Notes under the pieces: model-generated
Seen by the model: the letters and a program-made list of their open reading frames with translations, nothing else
Databases searched by the model: none
Told to the model about the DNA's origin: nothing
Shown: positions 24,779 to 31,239 of the stretch, piece after piece
How positions within the stretch are numbered: the stretch's first letter is position 1
Layout: each line of letters begins with the position of its first letter
From: Enterovibrio nigricans DSM 22720
GTDB taxonomy: Bacteria; Pseudomonadota; Gammaproteobacteria; Enterobacterales; Vibrionaceae
DNA: 34,069 bases
Direction: 5' to 3'
Assembly: GCF_900167155.1 (NCBI RefSeq)
Contig: NZ_FUXU01000049.1
Location: forward strand, 1 to 34,069
Translations under genes and position numbers: made by a program

Positions 24779-25204
24779 TTATTTAGCCCTCTTCATCTTG
24801 ATTTCTTCTCGGGCTTCAGCACGTGCGATTGGTGAATTGACACCAGCAGCGACCTTTGTTTTCACAAGTTCTTGGAACTCAGCCTCAATCTTGTCGGCCT
24901 CAGACACCTCCGCGTCTGGATTCACAAACTCTTCATGTGGATGGGCAACAGCGTGCTGAACGAACATATCCTGATTGCCAAGGATGTTCTTCACTTTATT
25001 GGTGAATGAAACAATCACAGCGGCCTTCTCAACAGGCAACTCAGATAGTGCTTTTGCAACTTCTTTGAGTTCAGTTTCAGGAACAGAACTGCCGAGATTC
25101 TTGTGAAGAGTTTTCTCGATGGTTTTGATTTGTTTGCTTTTGATAATATTGTCAATCTGCATCACTTTCGCTTTGACGATATCGTGTTCGACTGGGACTG
25201 GCAT
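24779..25204 (-). CDS. hypothetical phage protein
   Basis: A 141-residue helical, charged protein with AGGAGG six bases before the ATG and only one base between its stop and the next start. It contains SKQIKTIEKTLHKNLGSSVP, AKALSELPVEKAAVIVSFTN and a long C-terminal helix rich in Glu, Lys and Ala. It is not recognised. It belongs to the operon that leads into portal, MuF and terminase. Confidence 0.6.
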   Translation of the reverse strand: MPVPVEHDIVKAKVMQIDNIIKSKQIKTIEKTLHKNLGSSVPETELKEVAKALSELPVEKAAVIVSFTNKVKNILGNQDMFVQHAVAHPHEEFVNPDAEVSEADKIEAEFQELVKTKVAAGVNSPIARAEAREEIKMKRAK

Positions 25205-25205
25205 G

Positions 25206-25511
25206 TTAGTCCTCCTGTTGTGTCAATATTGCAATTTGGGCTTCCGATGTTTTGTTCACTGCATGAAGAACATCGTTTCGTTCTTTCAGTGACTGAGCAT
25301 CATCCTTCAGGGAGTCAACTAAGTTGTTAACCTCACAAAGTTGGAATTCGAGACGTTTGATGACGTCACACTTGATGTCAACTAGCTCACCCACTTCACG
25401 ATTGTCTTGTTGAAGTTCATTTACTTGAGATTCAAGTGAGTGAATTTTATTGATGTAATCACCAACGAAGAATGATGTGATATACGCCCAGATTAGTTGT
25501 AAAAGATTCAT
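25206..25511 (-). CDS. small membrane-anchored coiled-coil protein
   Basis: A 101-residue protein with an N-terminal hydrophobic segment (NLLQLIWAYITSFFVGDYI, residues 2-20) followed by a coiled coil of about 75 residues with regular Leu/Val spacing (SLESQVNELQQDNREVGELV). This is the layout of phage i-spanins (Rz-like) or anchor proteins, but no partner or endolysin is visible. The ATG at 25511 has AGGA rather far upstream (eleven bases). It is the first gene after the tRNA pair in the transcription direction. Confidence 0.6.
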   Translation of the reverse strand: MNLLQLIWAYITSFFVGDYINKIHSLESQVNELQQDNREVGELVDIKCDVIKRLEFQLCEVNNLVDSLKDDAQSLKERNDVLHAVNKTSEAQIAILTQQED

Positions 25512-25645
25512 GGTTGAGAGAGTCCTGAAATAAAAGAACACCCCGACCAAATAAAGACAATAGTGACTGTTCTGAAGTCATCAATGGGAGAATGGTCACG
25601 AGGACTCCTCACTTTGTCATTGGGCGGGGTGTTTTGGGAATATAG

Positions 25646-25704
25646 AAAGTGTTGTCCATTGTTTAGTGAAACCATCCCCATAGAAACACTAGGGACAACA
25701 CTTT
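25646..25704. repeat. two-tier hairpin after the tRNA genes
   Basis: AAAGTGTTGTCC at 25646-25657 pairs exactly with 25693-25704; inside it TAGTG (25664-25668) pairs with CACTA (25687-25691). It starts six bases beyond the 3' end of the tRNA-Arg gene on the minus strand and could be a processing or termination signal, though no T run follows. Confidence 0.65.
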
Positions 25705-25709
25705 GGATG

Positions 25710-25786
<77 letters not shown>

Positions 25787-25787
25787 A

Positions 25788-25862
25788 TGGTGATCCCAAC
25801 AGGGCTTGAACCTGTGACCAATGATTATGAGTCGAGTGCTCTACCAACTGAGCTATGGGACC
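25788..25862 (-). tRNA. CAT-anticodon tRNA (Ile2- or Met-type) with imperfect anticodon stem
   Basis: A 75-base tRNA-like gene with encoded CCA, intact acceptor stem (GGTCCCA/TGGGATC, with one G-T pair), D-arm and T-arm (ACAGG/CCTGT). The loop CTCATAA gives anticodon CAT. The surrounding bases (GACTCATAATC, TTGGTC) resemble tRNA-Ile2, which reads AUA after lysidine modification, more than elongator tRNA-Met. The anticodon stem pairs CTCGA with TCATT, so only the inner two pairs form, and the variable loop is one base short. It may be decaying or unusual. Confidence 0.75.
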
Positions 25863-26525
25863 ATGAAGAAGAAATGCCGACAAAAATCAGCATTTTGATT
25901 AGCATTTTCACTGGAGAGAGAAAATGACACGTTTTAATTAGGTTGTCCGGTGGAGTCACATACCAGACTGAATGCCCTCATAGAGGATGCCGATGACATT
26001 CCTGTTCATCACATAACGAAAATGACAGAAACTCTGACATTACAACAAATTTGACCTTGAGCCATGCAGGTCGGACATGAGGCTTTTAGCCTGTGCGAAC
26101 CAACCGCTTTTTAGCGGGACGTTGGTGATTCACAGCAATTCCCACACAAGGCGCACTCCTTTGGGTAGAGGAACTCTTGTGTAGAAAATAGGGTGCGGCG
26201 ACACACAATAGGAGTAGAAAGTCGCCGCAAAATTCTCGGGGTGGGGCTATGGCAGGCCGCATATATTGAGGATCTAAATAAACAGGCCGTGGTTTAATTC
26301 GTGGCCTCACGAATCACTCAAATCCTTGAGCGCTCCAATTAGTGATGACAGTTAGACTCAGTCATCATGAGCCACATTGGGCGGCAATTGCGGGATTCCG
26401 GAGGAGAAATTGGACCACAAGAGAAAGAAAACACCTCAATGTATTAATTCGTCACCAAAATGAGTTTGGTAGAACTCATACACACCAAACTCTCCAAAGG
26501 CGATAGGAGGTTTTGGTGACGAAAA
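25863..26525. other. hairpin-rich non-coding stretch beside the tRNA genes
   Basis: No supported gene. Small perfect hairpins are frequent: GACCT/AGGTC near 26052, AGGC/GCCT near 26080, CCGCT/AGCGG near 26104, TTCGTG/CACGAA near 26297-26312, TGATGAC/GTCATCA at 26343-26367, and a large three-way structure at 26448-26523. Structured RNA, decayed tRNA genes or a replication/packaging signal are possible. I found no third tRNA. Confidence 0.5.
26448..26523. repeat. three-way inverted-repeat structure
   Basis: A perfect 13-base-pair outer stem (TTCGTCACCAAAA at 26448-26460 with 26511-26523) encloses a perfect nine-pair inner stem (GAGTTTGGT at 26462-26470 with 26484-26492) and a weak third stem (CTCC/GGAG). 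An alternative GAGTT/AACTC hairpin competes with the inner stem. It follows the stop of the 121-residue gene by two bases. Confidence 0.7.
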
Positions 26526-26891
26526 TTAGATATTCTGATCAACGACCCATAGAGTCTGCAAAATCTCGAAAACATTCATCTTATGAACATCATCAATCTT
26601 CGACTTCAACACTACGTTGAATGCATCTATGTAGCTTTTCTTTGTACAGGCGTCATTAATGATAGCGATAACTTTCATACGCACATCAGCACAATCGATA
26701 CTATCAATGAATTTGACTGCATTTTTATTCGCAAGAAACTCTGCACACTTTGGAATGAACAGGTCATGGTCTGATGGGTAATGTTTTATTGCGGTGTCAT
26801 AAACCGCGTCCAAGTCTGAGAATATGATGTGAGGTATAATCCACATCATCATAGCTTTGACTTGGGAAATAGTTTTTTGGGCGACTGGCAT
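26526..26891 (-). CDS. hypothetical phage protein
   Basis: A 121-residue helical protein, not recognised. It contains a hydrophobic N-terminal helix region (VKAMMMWIIPHIIFSDLDAV) too short and polar to be a sure membrane segment, and several charged helices ending in MNVFEILQTLWVVDQNI. GAGGAG lies nine bases before the ATG. A 17-base motif shared with another operon leader lies about 45 bases upstream. The three-way hairpin follows its stop immediately. Confidence 0.6.
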   Translation of the reverse strand: MPVAQKTISQVKAMMMWIIPHIIFSDLDAVYDTAIKHYPSDHDLFIPKCAEFLANKNAVKFIDSIDCADVRMKVIAIINDACTKKSYIDAFNVVLKSKIDDVHKMNVFEILQTLWVVDQNI

Positions 26892-26935
26892 TATGAGTCT
26901 CCTCTTAATTTGGTTTTCGTTTTTGAGGAGTGGTA

Positions 26936-26952
26936 CCCCCTTTCCTTATAGG
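26936..26952. promoter_or_regulatory. shared operon-leader motif, copy 1
   Basis: On the minus strand CCTATAAGGAAAGGGGG. A copy with one difference occurs at 31130-31146. Both lie in intergenic DNA upstream of minus-strand operons, so this is a candidate promoter or regulator site. Confidence 0.45.
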
Positions 26953-27020
26953 TCACCAAGAGCGGATATACTTTAGGTCGGTTTTAGAGGGCTGCGGGAA
27001 TATATAACGGGAAGTATTTT

Positions 27021-27620
27021 CTATAAAGGGAAGTTTTTATCTTTGATTGCTGTGAATAGCTCCTTTGAAAATCTCAATTTACCAATAGATGGATGAACAA
27101 GATCACGGTGATTGCCTTTGATTGATTCGAAACCACACAATACTTTTGTTATTGCATTAATGGAATCATTGTTATTCACCACCATCAGAGACTTCTTGTG
27201 ACGTCCGATTATTGTTTGTGGTATTCTTGATTGTGCCAACTTGAATATCGGAAGAAGCTTTCTGTGAGAAATATGGTCACCAAGTTCGAATGACGCACCT
27301 TCGATTGTGATGGTTAGGGACTGTGCGGTGACGAAATTGTGATCATCACCCAATATAATAATTCCGTCAGATCCGATTTTGGGTTTGGGATTATTGGAGG
27401 GTAATCCTATATGTGGGACTAGCCCTTCATATAGTTCTTTGTATTTTGATAGTTCTGACTGTAATTCAGAAATTGTGTGACGATCACGCTCAGCCTGATT
27501 GGTTAGCGCAATCTTCTCATTCATCAGCCCCATCACCTGATTGTTCAGTGACACCTCATTATGGTGTGGTTGGTTGTTGTCACCCACCTTTGATTTCAGG
27601 CTATCGAGTAGTGCATTCAT
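27021..27620 (-). CDS. hypothetical phage protein with N-terminal coiled coil
   Basis: A 199-residue protein with AAGGAGG about nine bases before the ATG. Residues 25-70 form a coiled coil (LMNEKIALTNQAERDRHTIS). The second half is a compact beta/alpha region (SDGIIILGDDHNFVTAQSLT; HRKLLPIFKLAQSRIP; NNNDSINAITKVL). It is not recognised. An early-region role, as for neighbours between the tRNAs and the replication block, is the most that can be said. Confidence 0.6.
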   Translation of the reverse strand: MNALLDSLKSKVGDNNQPHHNEVSLNNQVMGLMNEKIALTNQAERDRHTISELQSELSKYKELYEGLVPHIGLPSNNPKPKIGSDGIIILGDDHNFVTAQSLTITIEGASFELGDHISHRKLLPIFKLAQSRIPQTIIGRHKKSLMVVNNNDSINAITKVLCGFESIKGNHRDLVHPSIGKLRFSKELFTAIKDKNFPL

Positions 27621-27675
27621 AATTGTTCCCTCCTTATTTAATTATACCTGTTTCACAATCTTCAAGTTATGGTTC

Positions 27676-27708
27676 AGGTGGTGCGGTAAACCCACACTCC
27701 CACCACCT
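27676..27708. repeat. intergenic hairpin
   Basis: AGGTGGTG at 27676-27683 pairs exactly with CACCACCT at 27701-27708 in the 170-base gap between two minus-strand genes. No T run follows on either strand. Confidence 0.5.
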
Positions 27709-27791
27709 ATAGTTGACTGACATATTTGGCACGCTAAGTCCCTGATTTTACAGCCTCACAATTTCACAGTTTTGCATTGGAGATCGTCTAA

Positions 27792-28259
27792 TCACAGAGT
27801 GAAATTGGCGGTGTGAGAATTGGGCGTCCATGACCAGTACTGTGAAGACTTTCCATTGACCACCAGCAGCTCATCAAAATCACATGCATCCTGATTCGAC
27901 GATTCTGACCACACGTAATTAAGAAACGGGTATCTCGGCTTCATCAGCCATAGAAACGCCCCAACCACCATATTCTTGTGAGAGTTTGCAATACGACAAT
28001 TCGATAACTCTCTCACATACAGCCATATGGCAAGCTCAGCTTCAGTTGGACATTCACGCACCCAAGCCCAGCAATCGTGGGTTGTAATGTAGTGGCGAGT
28101 GAGTGGTCTGCCTCGTTTTCGTGCACACTCACGTCTGAAATCAGAGTGTGTATTTTTTAGGATCATCACTAGGTCTGATGAGGCCATACCGTCTCGAATG
28201 ATGCGCTCACATATTCTGAAAACCGAGCGCATTGCTTTGTGGGTGTTGGTTGCTTTCAT
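27792..28259 (-). CDS. hypothetical phage protein
   Basis: A 155-residue basic and aromatic-rich protein with a very strong ribosome-binding site (GAGGAGG eight bases before the ATG). It has an N-terminal helical part with HKAMRSVFRICERIIRDGM, a basic turn (ECARKRGRPLTRHY), then CWAWVRECPTEAELAIWLYV, and a Trp/Asn-rich end. It is not recognised. It begins 20 bases after the stop of the frameshifted product upstream, so the two are co-transcribed. Confidence 0.6.
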   Translation of the reverse strand: MKATNTHKAMRSVFRICERIIRDGMASSDLVMILKNTHSDFRRECARKRGRPLTRHYITTHDCWAWVRECPTEAELAIWLYVRELSNCRIANSHKNMVVGAFLWLMKPRYPFLNYVWSESSNQDACDFDELLVVNGKSSQYWSWTPNSHTANFTL

Positions 28260-28279
28260 TAGATCGGCCTCCTCTTTGG

Positions 28280-28540
28280 TTAATCGTCTGACTGGATATG
28301 GTTTGTAGATTCACTTCGGTCGCTACCTGATTTTGGTTTCACCCCCCGCATCTTGTCTATCACTTCACTCCCCACACTAGCCATCAACGAAGCGTAGATA
28401 TCAGATTTTGGAGCCTCGATAGGAGCAGACTTAATAGGTTCTGACTTCACAAGCGACGGATTGTCATCTGACTTCGATGCGTAGTGTGGGTTCTGCGTAG
28501 GTGGAGTTGGTCTTTCTAGTGGGGACGACGGTGGTTTTAC
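28280..28540 (-). CDS. -1 frame extension of the 64-residue protein
   Basis: An 86-codon open frame that begins exactly where the 64-residue gene stops and has no start codon near its beginning. Its product is protein-like: proline-rich at first (VKPPSSPLERPTPPTQNPHY), then with alternating Ser, Lys, Glu and Pro, then a helix-like DIYASLMASVGSEVIDKMRG. A -1 shift at A AAA AAG would give a 150-residue fusion. The absence of stops, the composition matching the Pro/Ala/Lys end of the upstream protein, and the slip site in phase all support it. Function is unknown; the fusion looks like a coiled-coil head with a long disordered tail and a short terminal peptide. Confidence 0.65.
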   Translation of the reverse strand, partial: VKPPSSPLERPTPPTQNPHYASKSDDNPSLVKSEPIKSAPIEAPKSDIYASLMASVGSEVIDKMRGVKPKSGSDRSESTNHIQSDD

Positions 28541-28731
28541 TTTTTTGGTTCTGGAACAACCTCCACTTTCTTGCGTGGTGTTCGAGTGGCAGGTGCAGCG
28601 GCTGGTGTAGTTGACACACCCTTCAGAGCAAGCAACACCGCCTCTAGGCGACCTTCGGTTTGCTTTCGGTCATCTGCATTTTTTCTGACTTCAGCTTCGA
28701 TCTCTGATAGCAGTTCATTGATTCGTGACAT
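28537..28731 (-). CDS. small coiled-coil protein ending in a frameshift window
   Basis: A 64-residue protein with AGGAA before the ATG. Residues 1-40 form a coiled coil (INELLSEIEAEVRKNADDRK), followed by a Thr/Ala/Pro linker and a basic end (RTPRKKVEVVPEPKK). The last codons are CCA AAA AAG followed by TAA. It is not recognised. The end sits on the most efficient known type of bacterial -1 slip site, so the short form is probably only one of two products. Confidence 0.65.
   Translation of the reverse strand: MSRINELLSEIEAEVRKNADDRKQTEGRLEAVLLALKGVSTTPAAAPATRTPRKKVEVVPEPKK
28540..28564 (-). promoter_or_regulatory. candidate -1 frameshift signal A AAA AAG with SD-like stimulator
   Basis: On the minus strand AAAAAAG (28540-28546) is in X XXY YYZ phase and directly precedes the zero-frame TAA. 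GGAGG (28560-28564) lies 13 bases upstream, similar to the internal Shine-Dalgarno stimulator of dnaX. No strong downstream hairpin is visible. Confidence 0.65.
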
Positions 28732-28753
28732 GTTGATTCCTATTTTGTTCAGA

Positions 28754-28791
28754 CGTGATCAATTCTCCTTTGGTTAGGATTAGTGATCACG
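28754..28791. repeat. inverted repeat between replication gene and the frameshift gene
   Basis: CGTGATCA at 28754-28761 pairs with TGATCACG at 28784-28791 across 22 bases. Each half contains a GATC palindrome, so it could be a binding site or a weak terminator. Confidence 0.4.
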
Positions 28792-28820
28792 CGCTTTATT
28801 AGTTTTGTTCAGTGAGAAGG

Positions 28821-29711
28821 TTAACCGAAACGGATATCTACACCATATTCTTTGATCACTTCTATCTCAATCAGACACAAATCAGATTGGGATATTGGTG
28901 TAGTGGTGTATATGGCATCATGAAGTATTAGTTCGACGTCCGGTATGTATTTACCAGCAAGTTCCATAATCCACGCTTCGATATTCTGAAGTACACAAGC
29001 CAGTTTCTTAGACTTGGTGTCAGTTTCTTCGTGGAATACATTACCTGAATCAACCCAATATTGGATTATGTGTTCACTAGCAACGATCATGTCGTTCTTG
29101 TAAGACTTGACGAATGGGTGCTCATTGAACTTCTTAAGACATTCCGAACGCATAGTCTTGGTGAATATATGGTTCAACTTACTCAGATTGTTCAACGCGT
29201 TGATTGAGTCCTTCACTTCTTGTTCTGTTGAACCACAGTAAAGGGCAAGCTCCTTCCTCCATTGATCTTTGTTATCCACGTAGTTCTTTAGATTAGGCAG
29301 AACATCATCACCAACAATACTAAGAATGATGCTAGGATGGGCTGCATCTAAGTCATATTCATATTTGTCAGCCAGAAGTTCTTTTCTGAGCCATCTCGGA
29401 AGAGTTTGTAGATTACAATCGTGATTGGTGATATACCAACGACCATAGAGGTGCTTCTGATAAACAGATTCGATATGACCTTCGTGCACTAACAACCTGT
29501 CACTCAAGCTAGTTAGCAAAGACATATTCTGTAAGTCAGATATCATCTTAGCAGTCATCTTAGAATCAGGGTTCATACGTCGAGTCTTTCTGTGTTCGAA
29601 TATCTTCGTATCCAACATAGTCATTACATCTTCTAGACGTGTTCTTGATATTGTTGTTGTTAGAGTCTTTGTTTCATCTAACCAACGTTCCCCGTCTCGC
29701 TTGTATTTCAA
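28821..29711 (-). CDS. palm-polymerase-like replication protein
   Basis: The 296 codons from a TTG at 29711 contain motifs in the order of family A polymerases and related enzymes: LYGRWYI and LQTLPRWLRKELL (residues 89-113), then YEYDLDAAHPSI (118-129) like a motif A with its metal-binding Asp, then KLACVLQNIEAWIMEL (237-251) in the place of the conserved Gln-containing helix, and LILHDAIYTT (261-270) like motif C (His-Asp). It would be a very short polymerase without exonuclease. There is no ATG: the frame stays open 126 bases upstream into the preceding gene's repeat tract, so the start is doubtful and the protein may really be the C-terminal part of a larger one. The replication role is inference from motifs. 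Confidence 0.55.
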   Translation of the reverse strand: MKYKRDGERWLDETKTLTTTISRTRLEDVMTMLDTKIFEHRKTRRMNPDSKMTAKMISDLQNMSLLTSLSDRLLVHEGHIESVYQKHLYGRWYITNHDCNLQTLPRWLRKELLADKYEYDLDAAHPSIILSIVGDDVLPNLKNYVDNKDQWRKELALYCGSTEQEVKDSINALNNLSKLNHIFTKTMRSECLKKFNEHPFVKSYKNDMIVASEHIIQYWVDSGNVFHEETDTKSKKLACVLQNIEAWIMELAGKYIPDVELILHDAIYTTTPISQSDLCLIEIEVIKEYGVDIRFG

Positions 29712-29756
29712 AGAGTCGAGATTCTCAGATTTAGAGATAGGATATATAGATATATC

Positions 29757-29832
29757 ACCAAGCGGTTTGGTTTTAGAAAAATCCCTACTTTTGTCATTAG
29801 GTAGGGATTTTTCAGTTTTTAAACCGCTTGGT
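29757..29832. repeat. nested perfect inverted repeats
   Basis: ACCAAGCGGTTT at 29757-29768 pairs with 29821-29832 (12 pairs), and inside it AAAAATCCCTAC at 29777-29788 pairs with 29801-29812 (12 pairs) around a 12-base loop. Together they form a 76-base cruciform between the two replication frames, adjoining the 8-bp repeats. Confidence 0.8.
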
Positions 29833-29835
29833 GTA

Positions 29836-29863
29836 TATGTATCTATGTATCTATGTATCTATC
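29836..29863 (-). repeat. 8-bp tandem repeat, three units plus half
   Basis: On the minus strand GATA followed by three copies of GATACATA. The stop codon of the 259-residue gene lies within it (29843-29845). Removing one unit puts that gene in frame with the downstream polymerase-like frame. Confidence 0.9.
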
Positions 29864-30622
29864 GTAAAGAGAAAAACCAACACGATTGGAATGAACATAA
29901 TCAGGGTTCTTAACAACACGACCAGACTTAACATATTTCTCAATCGACTTGATACTAACACCAAGTTTAGATGCCAATTCTGAATGTCGATTATATGTCT
30001 CGCCTGTCTTAGTATCCAACCACTTATCGACCTTGCCATGCTGACAAACAGATACCTTACCGAATCGACCAGACTCACGAAACCCGTGTGGGATATTCTT
30101 AACATGATTAGCATAACCAGCCACGAAATCCATCAATCGATATGCCATGTTATCTCTGATGTACCACTCGCGAGACTCACCGGAGTCCATATCATAAGTT
30201 CCAGTGGTGAACATAAACTTGCTAAGTAGGTGTTCAGGGTTCACCACCGCAGTATTACCGAGGAGGTCAGACTCTTTCCATCTAACTAATTTCTTTCTTG
30301 CTGCTTGCGTAAACAACTTGTCCAACCACATGTAGTCGAGTGACATTACATAACCATCACCATTTTTATCATGAGACATATGCTTATGACGGTTTGTCAG
30401 GAAACAATCTAGGATATATATAACACCCAACACATCACGGTGCGCTGCTTTGCTGAATTTGTTCTCAACAAGGTGTTGTTTAAATTCGGGTATGTGATGA
30501 AGCATAGAGTACTCACCAACTATCATAGAATGTCGTATGGCTAGTGTCTGTCCAAATTGTTTGTTACGACTTGGGTTATTTTGTGATGTGGCCTTTGCGA
30601 CGTCTGATTTGTTTCTTGGCAT
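29843..30622 (-). CDS. HTH-containing protein, possible N-terminal part of a replication protein
   Basis: A 259-residue protein with a basic N terminus, a helical middle with several His and Trp residues, and a C-terminal helix-turn-helix-like segment (RHSELASKLGVSIKSIEKYVK, about 212-232) preceded by KWLDTKTGETYN, a layout seen in DNA-binding repeats of phage proteins. AGG lies eight bases before the ATG; the start overlaps the previous gene by 47 bases. The frame ends in the 8-bp repeat tract. Its partner frame continues the coding sequence one frame away, so the protein is either a complete DNA-binding replication factor or the truncated first half of a 597-residue protein. Confidence 0.65.
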   Translation of the reverse strand: MPRNKSDVAKATSQNNPSRNKQFGQTLAIRHSMIVGEYSMLHHIPEFKQHLVENKFSKAAHRDVLGVIYILDCFLTNRHKHMSHDKNGDGYVMSLDYMWLDKLFTQAARKKLVRWKESDLLGNTAVVNPEHLLSKFMFTTGTYDMDSGESREWYIRDNMAYRLMDFVAGYANHVKNIPHGFRESGRFGKVSVCQHGKVDKWLDTKTGETYNRHSELASKLGVSIKSIEKYVKSGRVVKNPDYVHSNRVGFSLYDRYIDT

Positions 30623-30797
30623 TGTGTTTACCTTTCGCCCTTTCAGGGAATAGCACTTCTTCTGTGCGCTCGCCAGCTATTGCCGTGGCGGTGTCGGCTT
30701 CTAATACTTTCTGTTTGATTACTTGTTCGATGTATTCATCATCAAACCCTTTTGCTCGTAGTCGCTTTCGTAATGAGCAACGTTGTTTACTGTTCAT
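30576..30797 (-). CDS. small basic protein of the replication operon
   Basis: A 73-residue protein with AAGGAG seven bases before the ATG, its start overlapping the end of the previous gene. It has a helical, very basic N terminus (NSKQRCSLRKRLRAKGFDDE) and C terminus (KGKHNAKKQIRRRKGHITK). The basic character suggests nucleic-acid binding. No family is recognised. It is tightly coupled to the genes on both sides (overlaps of 11 and 47 bases). Confidence 0.6.
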   Translation of the reverse strand: MNSKQRCSLRKRLRAKGFDDEYIEQVIKQKVLEADTATAIAGERTEEVLFPERAKGKHNAKKQIRRRKGHITK

Positions 30798-30981
30798 TAA
30801 GCAACTCCTTCGCTTTTCGTTCACGGTATTCAGTGATGACATCTCTGCGCCACTTAATGTATTTCTTTCGGCTCATATTTGAGCGGTGGTTTGCCTTTAC
30901 CTGTTCACGGTTTAGGTGTGAACGCTCGGCCTTGGTCAATGTGCCTAACGCTCGGTCGAGTTCGGGTCTTGTTAATGCCAT
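30787..30981 (-). CDS. small basic protein, first gene of the leftward operon
   Basis: A 64-residue basic helical protein with AGGAG seven bases before the ATG. It contains RPELDRALGTLTKAERSHLN and a Lys/Arg-rich C terminus (RRDVITEYRERKAKELLNEQ). No family is recognised. It is the first gene of the minus-strand replication operon; the 250-base region upstream carries the shared leader motif and two AAAATACCCC repeats and probably holds its promoter. Confidence 0.6.
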   Translation of the reverse strand: MALTRPELDRALGTLTKAERSHLNREQVKANHRSNMSRKKYIKWRRDVITEYRERKAKELLNEQ

Positions 30982-31129
30982 TTGCTGACTCCTATTTTGT
31001 TGGCTTGGGTGGCTCGAAATATTTCCTCCCTCCCCACTACTAGGTACGCTTATAGATTTCCCTTTTAAATCAGCCACTTGCAAAGGGGTATTTTAGGGTC
31101 GTTTTCGGGGGTATTTTGATGGTGGAACT

Positions 31130-31146
31130 CCCCCTTTCCTAATAGG
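31130..31146. promoter_or_regulatory. shared operon-leader motif, copy 2
   Basis: On the minus strand CCTATTAGGAAAGGGGG, identical at 16 of 17 positions to 26936-26952. It lies in the divergent intergenic region between the replication operon and the plus-strand gene at 31240. Confidence 0.45.
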
Positions 31147-31239
31147 CTTAACGATAGAATCACCCAAATGAGAATCAATATCATTTACCGTTGTGTGGCT
31201 GACAGTTATGATCACACTACTGGGCATACATACAGGTAG

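Noticed and set aside
25646-25704. Ordinary rho-independent terminator after the tRNA genes
   Set aside because: The stem is long, but the loop is large and branched and no T run follows on the minus strand.
25863-26400. Further tRNA genes beside the two identified
   Set aside because: Several hairpins occur, but none has a T-arm with the TTCNAAT loop and a matching acceptor stem.
29836-29868. Programmed -1 frameshifting between the two replication frames
   Set aside because: The overlap window contains only the GATACATA units and no X XXY YYZ heptamer; repeat-number change explains the frame relation better.
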